This document shows positions 42,143-54,807 of a stretch of 64,000 nucleotides of DNA, in pieces. A program made the position numbers and the translations under genes. The notes under the pieces were generated by a model. That model searched no databases, was not told the DNA's origin, and worked only from the letters and a program-made list of their open reading frames with translations. Within the stretch, counting starts at the first letter, position 1. Each line of letters begins with the position of its first letter. Source of the stretch: Betaproteobacteria bacterium (GTDB lineage: Bacteria > Pseudomonadota > Gammaproteobacteria > Burkholderiales > Rhodocyclaceae); assembly GCA_016208415.1 (NCBI GenBank), contig JACQYB010000031.1:47461-111460 (forward strand). The letters run 5' to 3'.

Positions 42143-43615
42143 ATGAGTCGTGAGATCTTGTTGCTGGTGGATGCGCTGGCGAGGGAGAAGAATGTCTCCA
42201 AGGACATCGTCTTCGTCTCGCTGGAATCGGCGCTGGCCTCCGCCACCAAGAAGCGTATCGACGACGAGGCGGACGTGCGCGTTTCCATCGACCGCGAAAC
42301 CGGCGAGTACGAGTCCTTCCGCCGCTGGCATGTGGTGGACGACGAAGCGGTGGAAAACCCGGCCAGCGAGGTGGGGCTGACGGCAGCGAAGGACAAGGTG
42401 TCCGACGTGCAGCTCGACGAGTACATCGAGGAGGCACTGGAGCCCATCGAGTTCGGGCGCATCGGCGCCCAGGCCGCCAAGCAGGTGATCCTGCAACGCA
42501 TCCGAGACGCCGAGCGCGAACAGATTCTCAACGACTTTCTGGAGCGCAAGGAGCATCTGGTCACCGGCCCGATCAAGCGCATGGAGCGGGGCAACGCCAT
42601 CATCGAGGTCGGGCGGCTCGAGGCCGTGCTGCCGCGCGACCAGATGATTCCGAAGGAGAATCTGCGGGTGGGGGATCGGGTACGCTGCTGCCTGTTGCGG
42701 GTGGAGCGCGGCGGGCGCGGTCCGCAGCTCATCCTGTCGCGAACAGCGCCTCAACTCATCATCAAGCTGTTCGAACTGGAAGTGCCGGAGATGGAAGACG
42801 GGCTGCTGGAAATCAAGGCGGCAGCGCGCGACGCCGGGGTGCGCGCCAAGATCGCCGTGAAATCCAACGACCCGCGCGTCGACCCCATCGGCACCTGCGT
42901 CGGCATGCGCGGATCCCGCGTTCAGGCGGTCACCAACGAGCTTGGGGGCGAGCGCGTGGATATCGTGTTGTGGTCGGCGGATCCGGCGCAATTCGTGGTG
43001 GGGGCCCTATCACCCGCGGAGGTGACCAGCATCGTCGTGGATGAGGAATCCCACAGCATGGACGTGGTGGTGGACGAGGACAACCTTGCCATGGCCATTG
43101 GCCGCAACGGACAGAACGTTCGCCTGGCATCGGAACTCACCGGCTGGACCATCAACCTCATGACGGTCGAGGAGTCCCAGCGCAAGGCCCAGGAGGAGAC
43201 CGTCTCGATTCGCAGTCTGTTCATGGAAAGGCTGGACGTGGACGAGGATGTCGCGGATGTGCTCATCGAGGAGGGCTTCTCGACCCTCGAGGAGGTGGCG
43301 TACGTGCCGCTTTCCGAAATGCTGGAGATCGGAGCCTTCGATGAGGACACCGTCCACGAACTGCGCAACCGCGCGCGCAACGTCTTGCTCACCGAAGCGA
43401 TCGTCGACGAGGAGCAACTCGAGAACGTGGCCGAGGATCTCCTGAACCTCGACGGCATGGATAAGCCATTGGCGGCCAAGCTCGCCCGCGCCAACGTGCG
43501 CAACCGCGACGAGCTCGCGGATCTGGCGGTGGACGAACTTGTGGAGATCTCAGGAATTGACTCAGAGCGTGCGAAGTCGTTGATCACGACTGCCCGCGCA
43601 CACTGGTTCCAATGA
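42143..43615 (+). CDS. nusA: Transcription termination/antitermination factor NusA
   Basis: Pausing, termination and antitermination factor bound to RNA polymerase. 490 residues. N-terminal polymerase-binding domain ([20 protein letters not shown]), S1 domain ([18 protein letters not shown]), KH domains ([37 protein letters not shown]) and two C-terminal acidic helical repeats ([20 protein letters not shown]-like; [17 protein letters not shown]). Strong GGAGGTGG precedes ATG 42143. In E. coli NusA autoregulates its operon, which is relevant to the leader upstream. Confidence 0.97.
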   Translation: MSREILLLVDALAREKNVSKDIVFVSLESALASATKKRIDDEADVRVSIDRETGEYESFRRWHVVDDEAVENPASEVGLTAAKDKVSDVQLDEYIEEALEPIEFGRIGAQAAKQVILQRIRDAEREQILNDFLERKEHLVTGPIKRMERGNAIIEVGRLEAVLPRDQMIPKENLRVGDRVRCCLLRVERGGRGPQLILSRTAPQLIIKLFELEVPEMEDGLLEIKAAARDAGVRAKIAVKSNDPRVDPIGTCVGMRGSRVQAVTNELGGERVDIVLWSADPAQFVVGALSPAEVTSIVVDEESHSMDVVVDEDNLAMAIGRNGQNVRLASELTGWTINLMTVEESQRKAQEETVSIRSLFMERLDVDEDVADVLIEEGFSTLEEVAYVPLSEMLEIGAFDEDTVHELRNRARNVLLTEAIVDEEQLENVAEDLLNLDGMDKPLAAKLARANVRNRDELADLAVDELVEISGIDSERAKSLITTARAHWFQ

Positions 43616-43631
43616 CGGCGGAGGTGGGCGT

Positions 43632-46190
43632 ATGGCGCAGATGAGTGTGACTGAATTCGCGACCGAGTTGAAGATGCCTGCGGCGGCACTCCTGGAGCAA
43701 CTTCAGCGGGCCGGGGTGGAAAAACGAAACGCGCAAGATACCCTGAGCGAACAGGACAAGACCAAACTGCTGGAGTACTTGCGTCGCGCCCACGGCAGTG
43801 GCGCACAGGCGCGCGCCAAGATCACGCTGACGCGCAAGCAGACCAGCGAGATCCGGCAATCCGATTCCACAGGAAAGGCCCGCACCATCCAGGTGGAGGT
43901 GCGCAAGAAGCGGGTGCTGGTGAAGCGCGATGTGCCCGAGCAGGCTGCCGCGACCGTCGAAGCCCCGACATCGGTGATCAACGAAGAGGAATTGGCGCTG
44001 CGCGAGCGCGAATCCCAACGCCAGTCCGAGCTGTCGTCTCGCCAGGCGCAGGAAATCAAGGAAAGGCAGGAGCGCGAGGCGCGCGCCCGGCAGGAAACCG
44101 AGGAGCGGCTCGGGACTCAGCAGGCGGCAAGCGAAGCCGCGGAACGGGCGGCGCCAGCGGAAGTGCCGGCGACGCTGGTGCCCGAAGCGGCACCGGTCGC
44201 TGCGGCACCGGCGAAGCCCGCCGTCAAGCCTGAGGTGCGGGCAGAGAAGAAGGAAGAGAAGAAGCCCGCCGTAAAGAAGCCCGCCACCAGTTGGAAGGAC
44301 GACGCGGCACGCAAGCGCGGCATCAAGACTCGCGGGGATGCAGGCGCTGCCGGCTGGCGTGGGGCGCGTCATGGCCGGCACGGGCGCGGTGCGGGCGAGC
44401 ATCATCCCGCCGCGGCGCCCGTGGAACAGATGGTCCGCGAGGTTCTTGTCCCCGAGACAATCACGGTTTCCGAACTGGCCCACAAGATGGCCGTGAAGGC
44501 CGCTGAAGTCATCAAGACGATGATGAAGCTGGGCTCCATGGTGACGATCAATCAGGTGCTGGACCAGGAGACGGCCATGATCGTCGTGTCTGAAATGGGC
44601 CACGCGGCCAAGCCGGCGAAGCTGGACGAACCCGACGCGTTCCTGGCCGAGGAGACGCAGCAGCACGGCGACGTGGCGGTGGAGGCGCGCGCGCCGGTGG
44701 TGACCGTGATGGGCCACGTGGACCACGGCAAGACGTCGTTGCTGGACTACATCCGCAAGAGCCGCGTGGCTCACGGCGAGGCAGGTGGCATCACCCAGCA
44801 CATCGGTGCCTATCACGTTGAAACGCCGCGCGGGATGGTCACCTTCCTCGACACCCCCGGTCACGAGGCCTTCACGGCCATGCGCGCACGCGGTGCCAAA
44901 GCCACCGACATCGTTATCCTGGTCGTGGCCGCCGACGACGGCGTGATGCCCCAGACGCGGGAAGCGATCCACCATGCCAAGGCCGCGAATGTTCCTCTGG
45001 TGGTGGCAATCAACAAGATCGACAAACCCGGCGCCAATCCCGATCGCGTCAAGCAGGAACTGGTGGCCGAAGGGGTGTTGCCCGAAGAGTATGGCGGCGA
45101 CGCGATCTTCGTGCCGGTGTCCGCCAAGACGGGGCAGGGGATCGACGAGTTGCTGGAAAGCGTGCTGCTGCAGGCCGAGGTGCTGGAACTGAAAGCGCCC
45201 AAGGAGGCCCCGGCCAAGGGACTGGTGATCGAGGCCCGGCTGGACAAGGGTCGCGGCCCGGTGGCGTCGATCCTGGTGCTCTCCGGCACGCTGCGCCGCG
45301 GCGATGTTGTGCTTGCCGGTGCGACCTTTGGGCGCGTACGTTCGATGAACGATGAGTCGGGGGGATCCGTCGACGTGGCCGGTCCGTCCATTCCAGTGGA
45401 AATCCAGGGGCTTTCGGACGTGCCCAGCGCCGGGGATGATGCCATCGCGTTGTCCGACGAGCGCAAGGCACGCGAGATTGCGCTTTTCCGCCAGGGCAAG
45501 TTCCGGGACGTCAAGCTCGCCAAGCAACAGGCGGCGAAGCTGGAGAACATCTTCGACCAGATGGGTGAGGGGGAGGTGAAGTCCCTTGCGCTGATCATCA
45601 AGGCCGACGTGCAGGGCTCGCAAGAGGCGCTTGCCCATGCGCTGCAAAAGCTCTCCACCGATGAGGTCAAGGTCAATATCATCCACGCCGCAGTAGGCGG
45701 GATCACGGAGTCGGACGTCAATCTTGCGACGGCTTCCAAGGCCGTGATCATCGGTTTCAACACCCGTGCCGACGCCCAGGCGCGCAAGCTCGCGGAACAC
45801 TTCGGGGTGGATATCCGCTACTACAACATCATCTACGGCGCCGTGGACGAGGTTCGCGCCGCCATGGCGGGCATGCTGGCACCGGAGCGCAAGGAAAACG
45901 TCATCGGCCTGGTCGAGATTCGGCAGGTGTTCCGCATCTCCAAGGTGGGTGCCGTGGCCGGCTGCTATGTTCTCGACGGTATCGTGCGCCGCAGTGCCCA
46001 CGTGCGGCTGCTGCGGGCAAACGTCGTGGTCCATACCGGGGATCTGGAATCCCTCAAACGCTTCAAGGACGACGTGCGCGAGGTCAAGGCTGGATTCGAG
46101 TGCGGACTGTCGCTGCGCAACTACAACGACATCCAGGAAGGCGACCATCTGGAGGTCTTCGAGATCCAGGAAGTCGCCCGCACGCTCTGA
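43632..46190 (+). CDS. infB: Translation initiation factor IF-2
   Basis: GTPase that brings initiator tRNA to the ribosome. 852 residues: IF2-N domain ([20 protein letters not shown]), a long charged and alanine-rich linker, a second IF2-N-type segment ([20 protein letters not shown]), then the G domain from G1 GHVDHGKTS at Gly361 through DTPGHEAF and [11 protein letters not shown], and the C-terminal fMet-tRNA-binding region ([14 protein letters not shown]). GGAGG precedes the ATG. No internal frameshift. It sits 16 bases after nusA. Confidence 0.97.
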   Translation: MAQMSVTEFATELKMPAAALLEQLQRAGVEKRNAQDTLSEQDKTKLLEYLRRAHGSGAQARAKITLTRKQTSEIRQSDSTGKARTIQVEVRKKRVLVKRDVPEQAAATVEAPTSVINEEELALRERESQRQSELSSRQAQEIKERQEREARARQETEERLGTQQAASEAAERAAPAEVPATLVPEAAPVAAAPAKPAVKPEVRAEKKEEKKPAVKKPATSWKDDAARKRGIKTRGDAGAAGWRGARHGRHGRGAGEHHPAAAPVEQMVREVLVPETITVSELAHKMAVKAAEVIKTMMKLGSMVTINQVLDQETAMIVVSEMGHAAKPAKLDEPDAFLAEETQQHGDVAVEARAPVVTVMGHVDHGKTSLLDYIRKSRVAHGEAGGITQHIGAYHVETPRGMVTFLDTPGHEAFTAMRARGAKATDIVILVVAADDGVMPQTREAIHHAKAANVPLVVAINKIDKPGANPDRVKQELVAEGVLPEEYGGDAIFVPVSAKTGQGIDELLESVLLQAEVLELKAPKEAPAKGLVIEARLDKGRGPVASILVLSGTLRRGDVVLAGATFGRVRSMNDESGGSVDVAGPSIPVEIQGLSDVPSAGDDAIALSDERKAREIALFRQGKFRDVKLAKQQAAKLENIFDQMGEGEVKSLALIIKADVQGSQEALAHALQKLSTDEVKVNIIHAAVGGITESDVNLATASKAVIIGFNTRADAQARKLAEHFGVDIRYYNIIYGAVDEVRAAMAGMLAPERKENVIGLVEIRQVFRISKVGAVAGCYVLDGIVRRSAHVRLLRANVVVHTGDLESLKRFKDDVREVKAGFECGLSLRNYNDIQEGDHLEVFEIQEVARTL

Positions 46191-46193
46191 CCC

Positions 46194-46574
46194 ATGGTGC
46201 ACAGGCCCCATCGCGGCGAGCGGGTCGCGGAGCAGATCCGGCGGGAGTTGGCGGAGTTGATCCGCCTCGAGATCAAGGACCCGCGGGTGCGTATGGTGAC
46301 GCTCACCGACGTGGAGGTTACCCCGGACTATGCCCATGCCCGGGTCTACTTCACGTCGCTGTCCGCAGAGGAGCATCTCCCGGAGCTTCAGGCGGGGTTC
46401 AAGCGCGCTGGCGGGTTCCTTCGCCATGAACTCGGGCGGAGGATCCGTCTCCACACACTGCCCGAACTTCACTTCGTCTATGACGAATCCGTGGAGCGGG
46501 GGGCACGACTGAGCAGGCTGATCGACGAGGCGGTGAAGGCTCCGCCTTCGGACGATTCCGACGGCCACTCGTGA
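46194..46574 (+). CDS. rbfA: Ribosome-binding factor A
   Basis: Late 30S assembly factor. 126 residues of KH-like fold: RVAEQIRRELAELIRLEIKD, VRMVTLTDVEVTPDYAHARV, YFTSL and the C-terminal LGRRIRLHTLPELHFVYDES. It begins three bases after the infB stop. The C-terminal tail is short and acidic. Confidence 0.95.
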   Translation: MVHRPHRGERVAEQIRRELAELIRLEIKDPRVRMVTLTDVEVTPDYAHARVYFTSLSAEEHLPELQAGFKRAGGFLRHELGRRIRLHTLPELHFVYDESVERGARLSRLIDEAVKAPPSDDSDGHS

Positions 46575-46602
46575 CTTCCCGGTCACCCGGATCCTGTGTG
46601 AC

Positions 46603-47502
46603 ATGAACGGCAAGAGCAGGTGGACGCGCGTCGACGGCGTGCTGCTTCTTGATAAGGACGCCGGGATCACTTCCAATGCCGCGCTCCAGACCGCCCGCCG
46701 CCTTTTCCGCGCGGCCAAGGCAGGCCACACCGGCACGCTCGATCCGATGGCCACCGGTCTGCTTCCCTTGTGCTTCGGGGAAGCGACAAAATTTGCCCAG
46801 TCCTTGCTCGACGCGGACAAGGAATACCTGGCAGTGGTGCGCCTGGGCGTAACCACGAATACCGGCGATGCGGAAGGAGTGGCCGGCCCAGCGAGGACCG
46901 TGGATTGCAGCGTTCGGGACGTCGAGGAAGTGCTCGGGCGATTCCGGGGGGCCATCCTGCAGATTCCACCCATGCATTCCGCCATCAAGCTTCGAGGAAA
47001 GCCGTTGTATGAACTTGCCCGCCAAGGACTCGAGGTCGAACGTGCTCCGAGAAGGGTGACCATCCTCGAGCTGGAATTGAGGGACTTTGCGAATGACTGT
47101 CTGGATCTGCGGGTGCATTGCAGCAAGGGAACCTACATTCGCTCCCTCGCCATCGACATCGGCGAAGCTCTGGGTTGCGGGGCTCACCTTGCGGCCCTGA
47201 GACGCACGCGAATAGACCGGTTGATGGTGGCGGATGCCCACTCGCTGACCCGGCTGCAGGAGATGCCGGATGGGAGCCGTGAAGCACTCCTGCTGGCGCC
47301 AGATGCGTTGCTTGGTGGCTTTCCAGAGCTTCGCCTTGACGGCGTCCCCGCTTCCCGCTTCAGGGATGGACAGACGGTGCCTTGCGCTCCCGCGCAACGG
47401 TGGTCCGGCTCCGTCAGGGTCTACGACGGCGGTGGTTTTGTCGGAGTGGGTCGGTGCGATGAGGGGCAAAGGCTCGTGCCGGTTAGACTGATTTCGAAAT
47501 AG
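46603..47502 (+). CDS. truB: tRNA pseudouridine-55 synthase
   Basis: Makes pseudouridine 55 in the T loop of tRNAs. 299 residues. Catalytic Asp47 in AGHTGTLDPMATGLLP. Further motifs: KEYLAVVRLGVTTNTGDAEG, QIPPMHSAIKLRGKPLYELA-type block, VHCSKGTYIRSLAIDIG and GAHLAALRRTRI. It carries a C-terminal PUA-like domain (GQTVPCAPAQ and later). Last gene before a fresh promoter for rpsO. Confidence 0.96.
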   Translation: MNGKSRWTRVDGVLLLDKDAGITSNAALQTARRLFRAAKAGHTGTLDPMATGLLPLCFGEATKFAQSLLDADKEYLAVVRLGVTTNTGDAEGVAGPARTVDCSVRDVEEVLGRFRGAILQIPPMHSAIKLRGKPLYELARQGLEVERAPRRVTILELELRDFANDCLDLRVHCSKGTYIRSLAIDIGEALGCGAHLAALRRTRIDRLMVADAHSLTRLQEMPDGSREALLLAPDALLGGFPELRLDGVPASRFRDGQTVPCAPAQRWSGSVRVYDGGGFVGVGRCDEGQRLVPVRLISK

Positions 47503-47525
47503 GGGCGAGGGAATTGCTGGAAACC

Positions 47526-47555
47526 TTGAGACCGTCATCGCGCTAACGTTATAAT
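47526..47555 (+). promoter_or_regulatory. Sigma70 promoter of rpsO-pnp
   Basis: TTGAGA (47526-47531), 18-base spacer, TATAAT (47550-47555). Predicted start about 47562, leaving a leader of about 34 bases before rpsO. Good consensus match. Confidence 0.75.
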
Positions 47556-47595
47556 CACGGATTCAAGAAAACGGTCGTAACTTCGAGAACACGGA

Positions 47596-47865
47596 ATGGC
47601 TATTGACACCGCAGACAAGGCGAAGATCGTGTCCGACTACCAGCGTGCCGCTGGAGACACCGGATCGCCGGAGGTTCAGGTTGCGCTCCTGACGGCGCGC
47701 ATCAATGATCTGACCGGGCACTTCAAGGCCCACATCAAGGACCATCACTCGCGCCGCGGTTTGCTGCAGATGGTCAATCATCGCCGCAAACTGCTGGACT
47801 ACCTGAAGCGCGAGAGCGTGGACCGGTACCGTTCGCTGATTGAACGGCTCGGTCTGCGCAAGTAG
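47596..47865 (+). CDS. rpsO: Ribosomal protein S15
   Basis: 30S protein that organises the platform by binding 16S helices 20-22. 89 residues. Conserved [40 protein letters not shown] and [20 protein letters not shown]. Directly followed by the pnp gene after 169 bases, the universal proteobacterial order. In E. coli S15 represses its own translation; the short leader here could do the same but no pseudoknot is verified. Confidence 0.97.
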   Translation: MAIDTADKAKIVSDYQRAAGDTGSPEVQVALLTARINDLTGHFKAHIKDHHSRRGLLQMVNHRRKLLDYLKRESVDRYRSLIERLGLRK

Positions 47866-47882
47866 GCAGAGACACTTCATGG

Positions 47883-47911
47883 AATGCCCGATTCCGCTCG
47901 GTGCGGGCATT
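47883..47911 (+). terminator. Hairpin between rpsO and pnp
   Basis: 8-bp stem aatgcccg (47883-47890) with cgggcatt (47904-47911) and a 13-base loop; no T run follows. A second GC-rich foldback with a T-rich loop lies at about 47946-47970. They may be processing signals as in the E. coli rpsO-pnp region rather than a full terminator. Confidence 0.4.
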
Positions 47912-48034
47912 GTTCGAGACGCCGGCGTTGGCCTGGAGGCCCGCGCCGGTTTCTCGTTTTTGGGCCGGCAAGGGACTGCATCAGGCGATGCCCGCCGTGC
48001 CCTCATTGATCCCCTTTGACACGAGGATTCCCCC

Positions 48035-50146
<2,112 letters not shown>

Positions 50147-50192
50147 CGTGTGTGCCAGGGCCCCGACGGCGCCCTGGCCCCGGAACCATCAT

Positions 50193-50221
50193 GCAAAGGC
50201 GGACTGCGGGTCCGCCTTTGC
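50193..50221. terminator. Hairpin between convergent pnp and the RND outer-membrane gene
   Basis: Perfect 12-bp stem gcaaaggcggac (50193-50204) with gtccgcctttgc (50210-50221), loop tgcgg. No long T run on either strand. It probably ends pnp and the efflux operon from both directions. Confidence 0.6.
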
Positions 50222-50244
50222 GCATTCTGGAGGTCGTCGGGAAC

Positions 50245-51666
50245 TCAGCGCGCGGACTGCAGGCCGTCCCATCCCCCGCCAAGAACGCGGATCAGTTGCG
50301 TGCTTGCCACCAGATGGCGCGCCTGAATGTCGTTGGCCGCACGTTCGTTGGCCAGAGCGGCCGTCTGCACGTTGATGACGTTCTGGAAGCTCACGGTGCC
50401 GGCCCGGTAGGCGTTTTCAGTCAGGCGTACGGATTCGCGCGCCGCCGCCACCGCCTCTGACTGCACCGCTGCCTCCCTCTCCAGCAGACGTACGGCAGCC
50501 AGTGCGTCCTCGACTTCGCGAAAGCCATTGAGCACGATCTGACGGTATTGCTCCGCCGCGGCCTCGAACCCCGCTTCGGCCTGCTCGACTTGCGCGCCGC
50601 GCAAGCCGCCGTCAAACAGCGTCTGGACGGCGGCGGCACCCAGTGCCCAGAACCGGCTCGGAGTGGTGAGCCAGGTGGCGAAGCTGGCGCTCTCGAATCC
50701 TCCCGAGGCGGTGAGCACCAGGGACGGGAACCGGGCGGCGCGGGCAATGCCGATCTGGGCGTTCGCGGCCGCCACACGGCGTTCGGCCGCGGCCACATCG
50801 GGGCGGCGCTCAAGCAATTCGGACGGCACGCCTACGGGCACGGCAGGCACAGAAGCGGCGAATGCTGACCGCGGAAGGCTAAAATTGGCGGGCGCCTCCC
50901 CCACCAGAACGGCAATTGCATGCTCGAGTTGGGTACGCTGCAGATCGATGTCGATCGCCTGCGCCTGCGCGCTCATGAGTTGGGTCCGGGCCTGCGCCAC
51001 TTCAGCCTTCGAAGCGACACCCACGGCGTAGCGGTTGCGCACCAGTTCGAGCGAGCGTTCGTAGGCTGCGACGGTGTCGTCGAACAAAGCCTTCTGGGTA
51101 TCGGCGGCGCGTAACTGGAAATAGCTCTGCGCCAGTTGCGCCACCAAGGACAGCCGCACGGACTCCAGATCCGCGCCGATCGCCTCGGCGTAGGCTTCCG
51201 CGGACTCCACGGTACGCCGCACCCGGCCCCAAAGGTCGGCCTCCCATGAAGCGTCGAGAGAAAGACTGCGCTGGCTCGCAACGCCGCCGGAGGATGACGC
51301 GCGCGAACCGAGGGTAGTGGAGCCGCGGCCACGATCCCAGGACACGCCGGCCTCCGCTACCGGATAAAGCCCCGACCTTGAGGCGCGAAGCATGGCGCTG
51401 GCCTGGCGGTACTGTGCCGCGGCAACGCGCAGGTCGTGGTTGGCGGCAATGGCCCGGTCGGCCAGCGTGTTCAGTTCGGGGTCGCCGTAGATCTCCCACC
51501 AGCGGCCACGATTGATCTGATCCCGGGGCTCGGCAGGGCGCCAGGTGTCGGGCAGTTGCTTGTACGCACCGGGCACATCCACGCTCGGGCGCGTGTAGTT
51601 GGGTCCGGCGGCACATGCCCCCAACAGCAGGGCCGTGGCCGCAATGGTGCAGCGCCGCGCGATCAT
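50245..51666 (-). CDS. RND efflux outer-membrane lipoprotein (OprM/NodT type)
   Basis: Outer-membrane channel of the tripartite pump encoded upstream. 473 residues. Lipobox LLLGACAAG with Cys18; mature start [16 protein letters not shown]. Outer-membrane-efflux repeats include [40 protein letters not shown] and [20 protein letters not shown]. The start overlaps the stop of the transporter gene by four bases (ATGA). Confidence 0.93.
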   Translation of the reverse strand: MIARRCTIAATALLLGACAAGPNYTRPSVDVPGAYKQLPDTWRPAEPRDQINRGRWWEIYGDPELNTLADRAIAANHDLRVAAAQYRQASAMLRASRSGLYPVAEAGVSWDRGRGSTTLGSRASSSGGVASQRSLSLDASWEADLWGRVRRTVESAEAYAEAIGADLESVRLSLVAQLAQSYFQLRAADTQKALFDDTVAAYERSLELVRNRYAVGVASKAEVAQARTQLMSAQAQAIDIDLQRTQLEHAIAVLVGEAPANFSLPRSAFAASVPAVPVGVPSELLERRPDVAAAERRVAAANAQIGIARAARFPSLVLTASGGFESASFATWLTTPSRFWALGAAAVQTLFDGGLRGAQVEQAEAGFEAAAEQYRQIVLNGFREVEDALAAVRLLEREAAVQSEAVAAARESVRLTENAYRAGTVSFQNVINVQTAALANERAANDIQARHLVASTQLIRVLGGGWDGLQSAR

Positions 51667-54600
51667 CGGATTCCCCGCCGTGGCGCAGCGGATACCACCC
51701 GCGCGGCTTCTCGCAGGCGCCGTCCGCTCCAGCACCGAAGACGGTCAAGGTAAAGGTACACGACCGGCGTGGTGTAGAGCGTGAGAACCTGACTCACCAA
51801 CAGACCGCCGACGATGGAAACGCCCAGCGGTCGGCGCAGTTCCGCGCCGTCCCCGCTTCCCAGCGCGAGCGGTACTGCCGCCAGGAGCGCAGCCACGGTG
51901 GTCATCATGATGGGACGAAAGCGCAGTACACAGGCCTCGAAAATCGCGTCCCGTGGCGACAATCCCCGTTCCCTTTCCCCGCTCAGCGCGAAGTCGACCA
52001 TCATGATCGCGTTCTTCTTCACGATGCCGATGAGCAGGATCACGCCGATAAACGCCACGATCGAGAACTCGGAACCCGACGCCATAAGTGCGAGCAGCGC
52101 GCCAACGCCGGCGGAGGGCAGGGTGGAGAGGATGGTGAGCGGATGTATGTAGCTCTCATACAGGATGCCAAGCACGATGAACACGCTCACCAGAGCAGCC
52201 AGGATGAGCCATGGCTGGCTCGCCAGGGAGCGCTCGAACTCCCCCGCCGTACCGCCGAAGACGCCGTGGATCGAGGAGGGCATGCCCAGTCGCGCGACGG
52301 CATCGCCGACGGCACGGGTCGCATCCGATAGCGAGATCCCGGGTTCCAGGTTGAAGGAGATCGTGCTGGACGCAAACTGGCCGTCGTGGCTCACCCCCAG
52401 CGCAGTATTGGTCGGTGCAAAACTCGCGATGGCTGCCAGCGGGATCTGCGCCCCCTGCGGCAATTGCGCCCCGGGCGGCACGCTGACGTACGTGGATTTC
52501 AAGGTCTCCGGGCTCTGCCAGTACGGAGGGGCGACCTCCAGGACCACCTGGTACTGGTTCAGGGGGTTGTAGATCGTCGCCACCTGCCGCTGGCCGAACG
52601 AATTGTTGAGCGCCGTATCGATCATCTTCGGCGTGACCCCCAGTCTAGCCGCCGCGTCGCGATCAATGGTAACAGTGGTCTGCAGGCCCTTGTCCTGCTG
52701 GTCGGTGTCCACGTCTTGGAGGATGGAGATCTGTCCCAGGGCCTTACGCACCATCGGCTCCCAGGCGCGAAGCTGGGCAAGGTCGTCAGCCAGCAGGGTG
52801 TATTCGAACTGGGAACTCGACCCGCGGGCGCCGATACGCACGTCCTGCACCGCGCGGAAGAACAGGCTCGCCCCCGGCTCCTTTGAGAGCTTCGCGCGCA
52901 GCCGCTTGATCACCTGATCGGCCGAAGCCCTGCCTTCGGCGCGGGGCTTGAGCGCCACGAACATGACCCCGCTGTTGCGCTGCCCGCCGCCGGTATAGCC
53001 GACCACACTCGCCACGTCCGGATCGCTGCGCACGATCGTCATGAAATCGGCGAGCTTGCGCGACATGGCCTGAAACGAAATGCTCTGGTCGCCGCGGATG
53101 CTGCCGACCAGCCGCCCGGTATCCTGTTGAGGGAAAAACCCTTTCGGGATGGCAACATAGAGATAGATGTTAAGAAGCACTGTGAGAAACAGTAGAACCA
53201 GAATCACGGGGCCGTGCTGCAGCGCCCAAGACAGCGAACGACGATATCCCCGCAACAGACGCTCAAATGTTCTCCCGCCGCCGATGACGCCCCGGCGCGT
53301 GGCGTCCACGTCGGGCAAGGGGCGAAGCAGGCGTGCGCACATGGCCGGCGTGGTGGTCAGCGAGACCAGAAGCGACACAAGGATGGCTGCCGACAAGGTC
53401 ACGGCAAACTCGCGGAACAGGCGCCCCACGATCCCGCCCATGAGCAGGATGGGGATGAACACTGCCACCAGCGACAGGCTCATGGACAGCACCGTGAAGC
53501 CCACCTCCCGCACGCCCTTGAGCGCGGCAACCGCCGGTGTTTCACCCCGCTCCAGATGGCGCGACACGTTCTCGACCACGACGATGGCGTCATCGACGAC
53601 GAAACCCGTGGCAATCACCAGCGCCATGAGCGACAGGTTGTCGAGGCTGAATCCAGCCAGATACATGATGGAGAACGTGCCGATGACGGATACCGGCACC
53701 GCCACGCTGGGAATGATCGCCGCGCGCGCATTGCGCAGGAACAGGAAGACCACCATCACCACCAGCGCCGCCGCAATGAGCAGGGCCTTTTCCACCTCAC
53801 GCAGGGAAGCCCGGATGGTGGGGGTACGGTCGGAGGCGAGTTCAAGATTGATCGCCGCGGGAATCGCGGCCCGCAGTTGGGGTAGCAGTTCCTTGACCCG
53901 ATCCACGGTGGCGATGATGTTCGCACCGGGCTGGCGCCGCAGGATCAGCATCACCGCCGGGCGACCGTTGGATGAACCGGTGTTGCGCAGATCCTGCACC
54001 GAATCCACCACCTGTGCGACGTCGGCAAGCCGCACCGCGGCGCCGTTGCGGTAGGCCACGATCAGCGGCAGGTATTCGGCAGCGGTCTTCGCCTGGTCGT
54101 TGGCGGCGACCTGCCATCGCCGGTCGTCGTCCTCCACAATGCCCTTCGGCCGATACGCGTTGGCGCCCACGATGACCTCGCGCACGGCGTCGAGGCTGAT
54201 GCCGTAGCTGTTGAGGACCGTCGGATTGGTCTCCACGCGTACCGCGGGCAGGGAGCCGCCGCCGATATCCACCTGCCCGATACCTTCGACCTGCGAGAGG
54301 CTCTGCACCAGGATCGTGGAAGCCACGTCGTACATCTGGCCCCGGGTCATGGTGTCCGACGTCATCGCCAGGATCATGATCGGGGCGTCGGCGGGATTGA
54401 CCTTGCGATACGTGGGGTTGCGCGGCAGTCCGGTGGGCAGCAGGCCGCGGGCCGCGTTGATGGCTGCCTGTACGTCGCGCGCCGCACCATCGATATTGCG
54501 ATCGAGGTCGAACTGGAGCGTCACCCGCGTCGATCCCGCGGTGCTCCAGGAAGTCATCTCCGTGACGCCGGCGATGCGGCTGAAAGCCCGTTCCAGCGGC

Positions 54601-54794
54601 GTGGCCACCGTGGCGGCCATGGTTTCCGGGCTGGCGCCCGGCAGCGACGCCGACACCGAGATCGTCGGAAAGTCCACCTGCGGAAGCGGCGCCACCGGCA
54701 GAAGCCGGAACGCCAGCGCGCCGGCCAGCACCGGACCCAGCGTCAGGAGGCTCGTACCTACGGGCCGGTTGATGAACAGTGCAAAGAAATTCAA
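51663..54794 (-). CDS. RND multidrug transporter, MdtC-like
   Basis: Inner-membrane proton-driven efflux pump subunit, 1043 residues with 12 predicted helices. The N-terminus [20 protein letters not shown] is typical of the second subunit of MdtBC-type pumps. Core motifs include [29 protein letters not shown]-type porter loop ([20 protein letters not shown]), [19 protein letters not shown] and the helix-4-like Asp residues there. Substrates cannot be predicted from sequence. Confidence 0.93.
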   Translation of the reverse strand: MNFFALFINRPVGTSLLTLGPVLAGALAFRLLPVAPLPQVDFPTISVSASLPGASPETMAATVATPLERAFSRIAGVTEMTSWSTAGSTRVTLQFDLDRNIDGAARDVQAAINAARGLLPTGLPRNPTYRKVNPADAPIMILAMTSDTMTRGQMYDVASTILVQSLSQVEGIGQVDIGGGSLPAVRVETNPTVLNSYGISLDAVREVIVGANAYRPKGIVEDDDRRWQVAANDQAKTAAEYLPLIVAYRNGAAVRLADVAQVVDSVQDLRNTGSSNGRPAVMLILRRQPGANIIATVDRVKELLPQLRAAIPAAINLELASDRTPTIRASLREVEKALLIAAALVVMVVFLFLRNARAAIIPSVAVPVSVIGTFSIMYLAGFSLDNLSLMALVIATGFVVDDAIVVVENVSRHLERGETPAVAALKGVREVGFTVLSMSLSLVAVFIPILLMGGIVGRLFREFAVTLSAAILVSLLVSLTTTPAMCARLLRPLPDVDATRRGVIGGGRTFERLLRGYRRSLSWALQHGPVILVLLFLTVLLNIYLYVAIPKGFFPQQDTGRLVGSIRGDQSISFQAMSRKLADFMTIVRSDPDVASVVGYTGGGQRNSGVMFVALKPRAEGRASADQVIKRLRAKLSKEPGASLFFRAVQDVRIGARGSSSQFEYTLLADDLAQLRAWEPMVRKALGQISILQDVDTDQQDKGLQTTVTIDRDAAARLGVTPKMIDTALNNSFGQRQVATIYNPLNQYQVVLEVAPPYWQSPETLKSTYVSVPPGAQLPQGAQIPLAAIASFAPTNTALGVSHDGQFASSTISFNLEPGISLSDATRAVGDAVARLGMPSSIHGVFGGTAGEFERSLASQPWLILAALVSVFIVLGILYESYIHPLTILSTLPSAGVGALLALMASGSEFSIVAFIGVILLIGIVKKNAIMMVDFALSGERERGLSPRDAIFEACVLRFRPIMMTTVAALLAAVPLALGSGDGAELRRPLGVSIVGGLLVSQVLTLYTTPVVYLYLDRLRCWSGRRLREAARVVSAAPRRGIR

Positions 54795-54807
54795 GGCCGC
54801 ACCCTGC

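Noticed and set aside
43584-47126. An 1180-codon open frame antisense to nusA-infB-rbfA-truB
   Set aside because: It lies opposite four well-recognised genes, has no domain or ribosome-binding logic, and long antisense frames are expected in GC-rich DNA.
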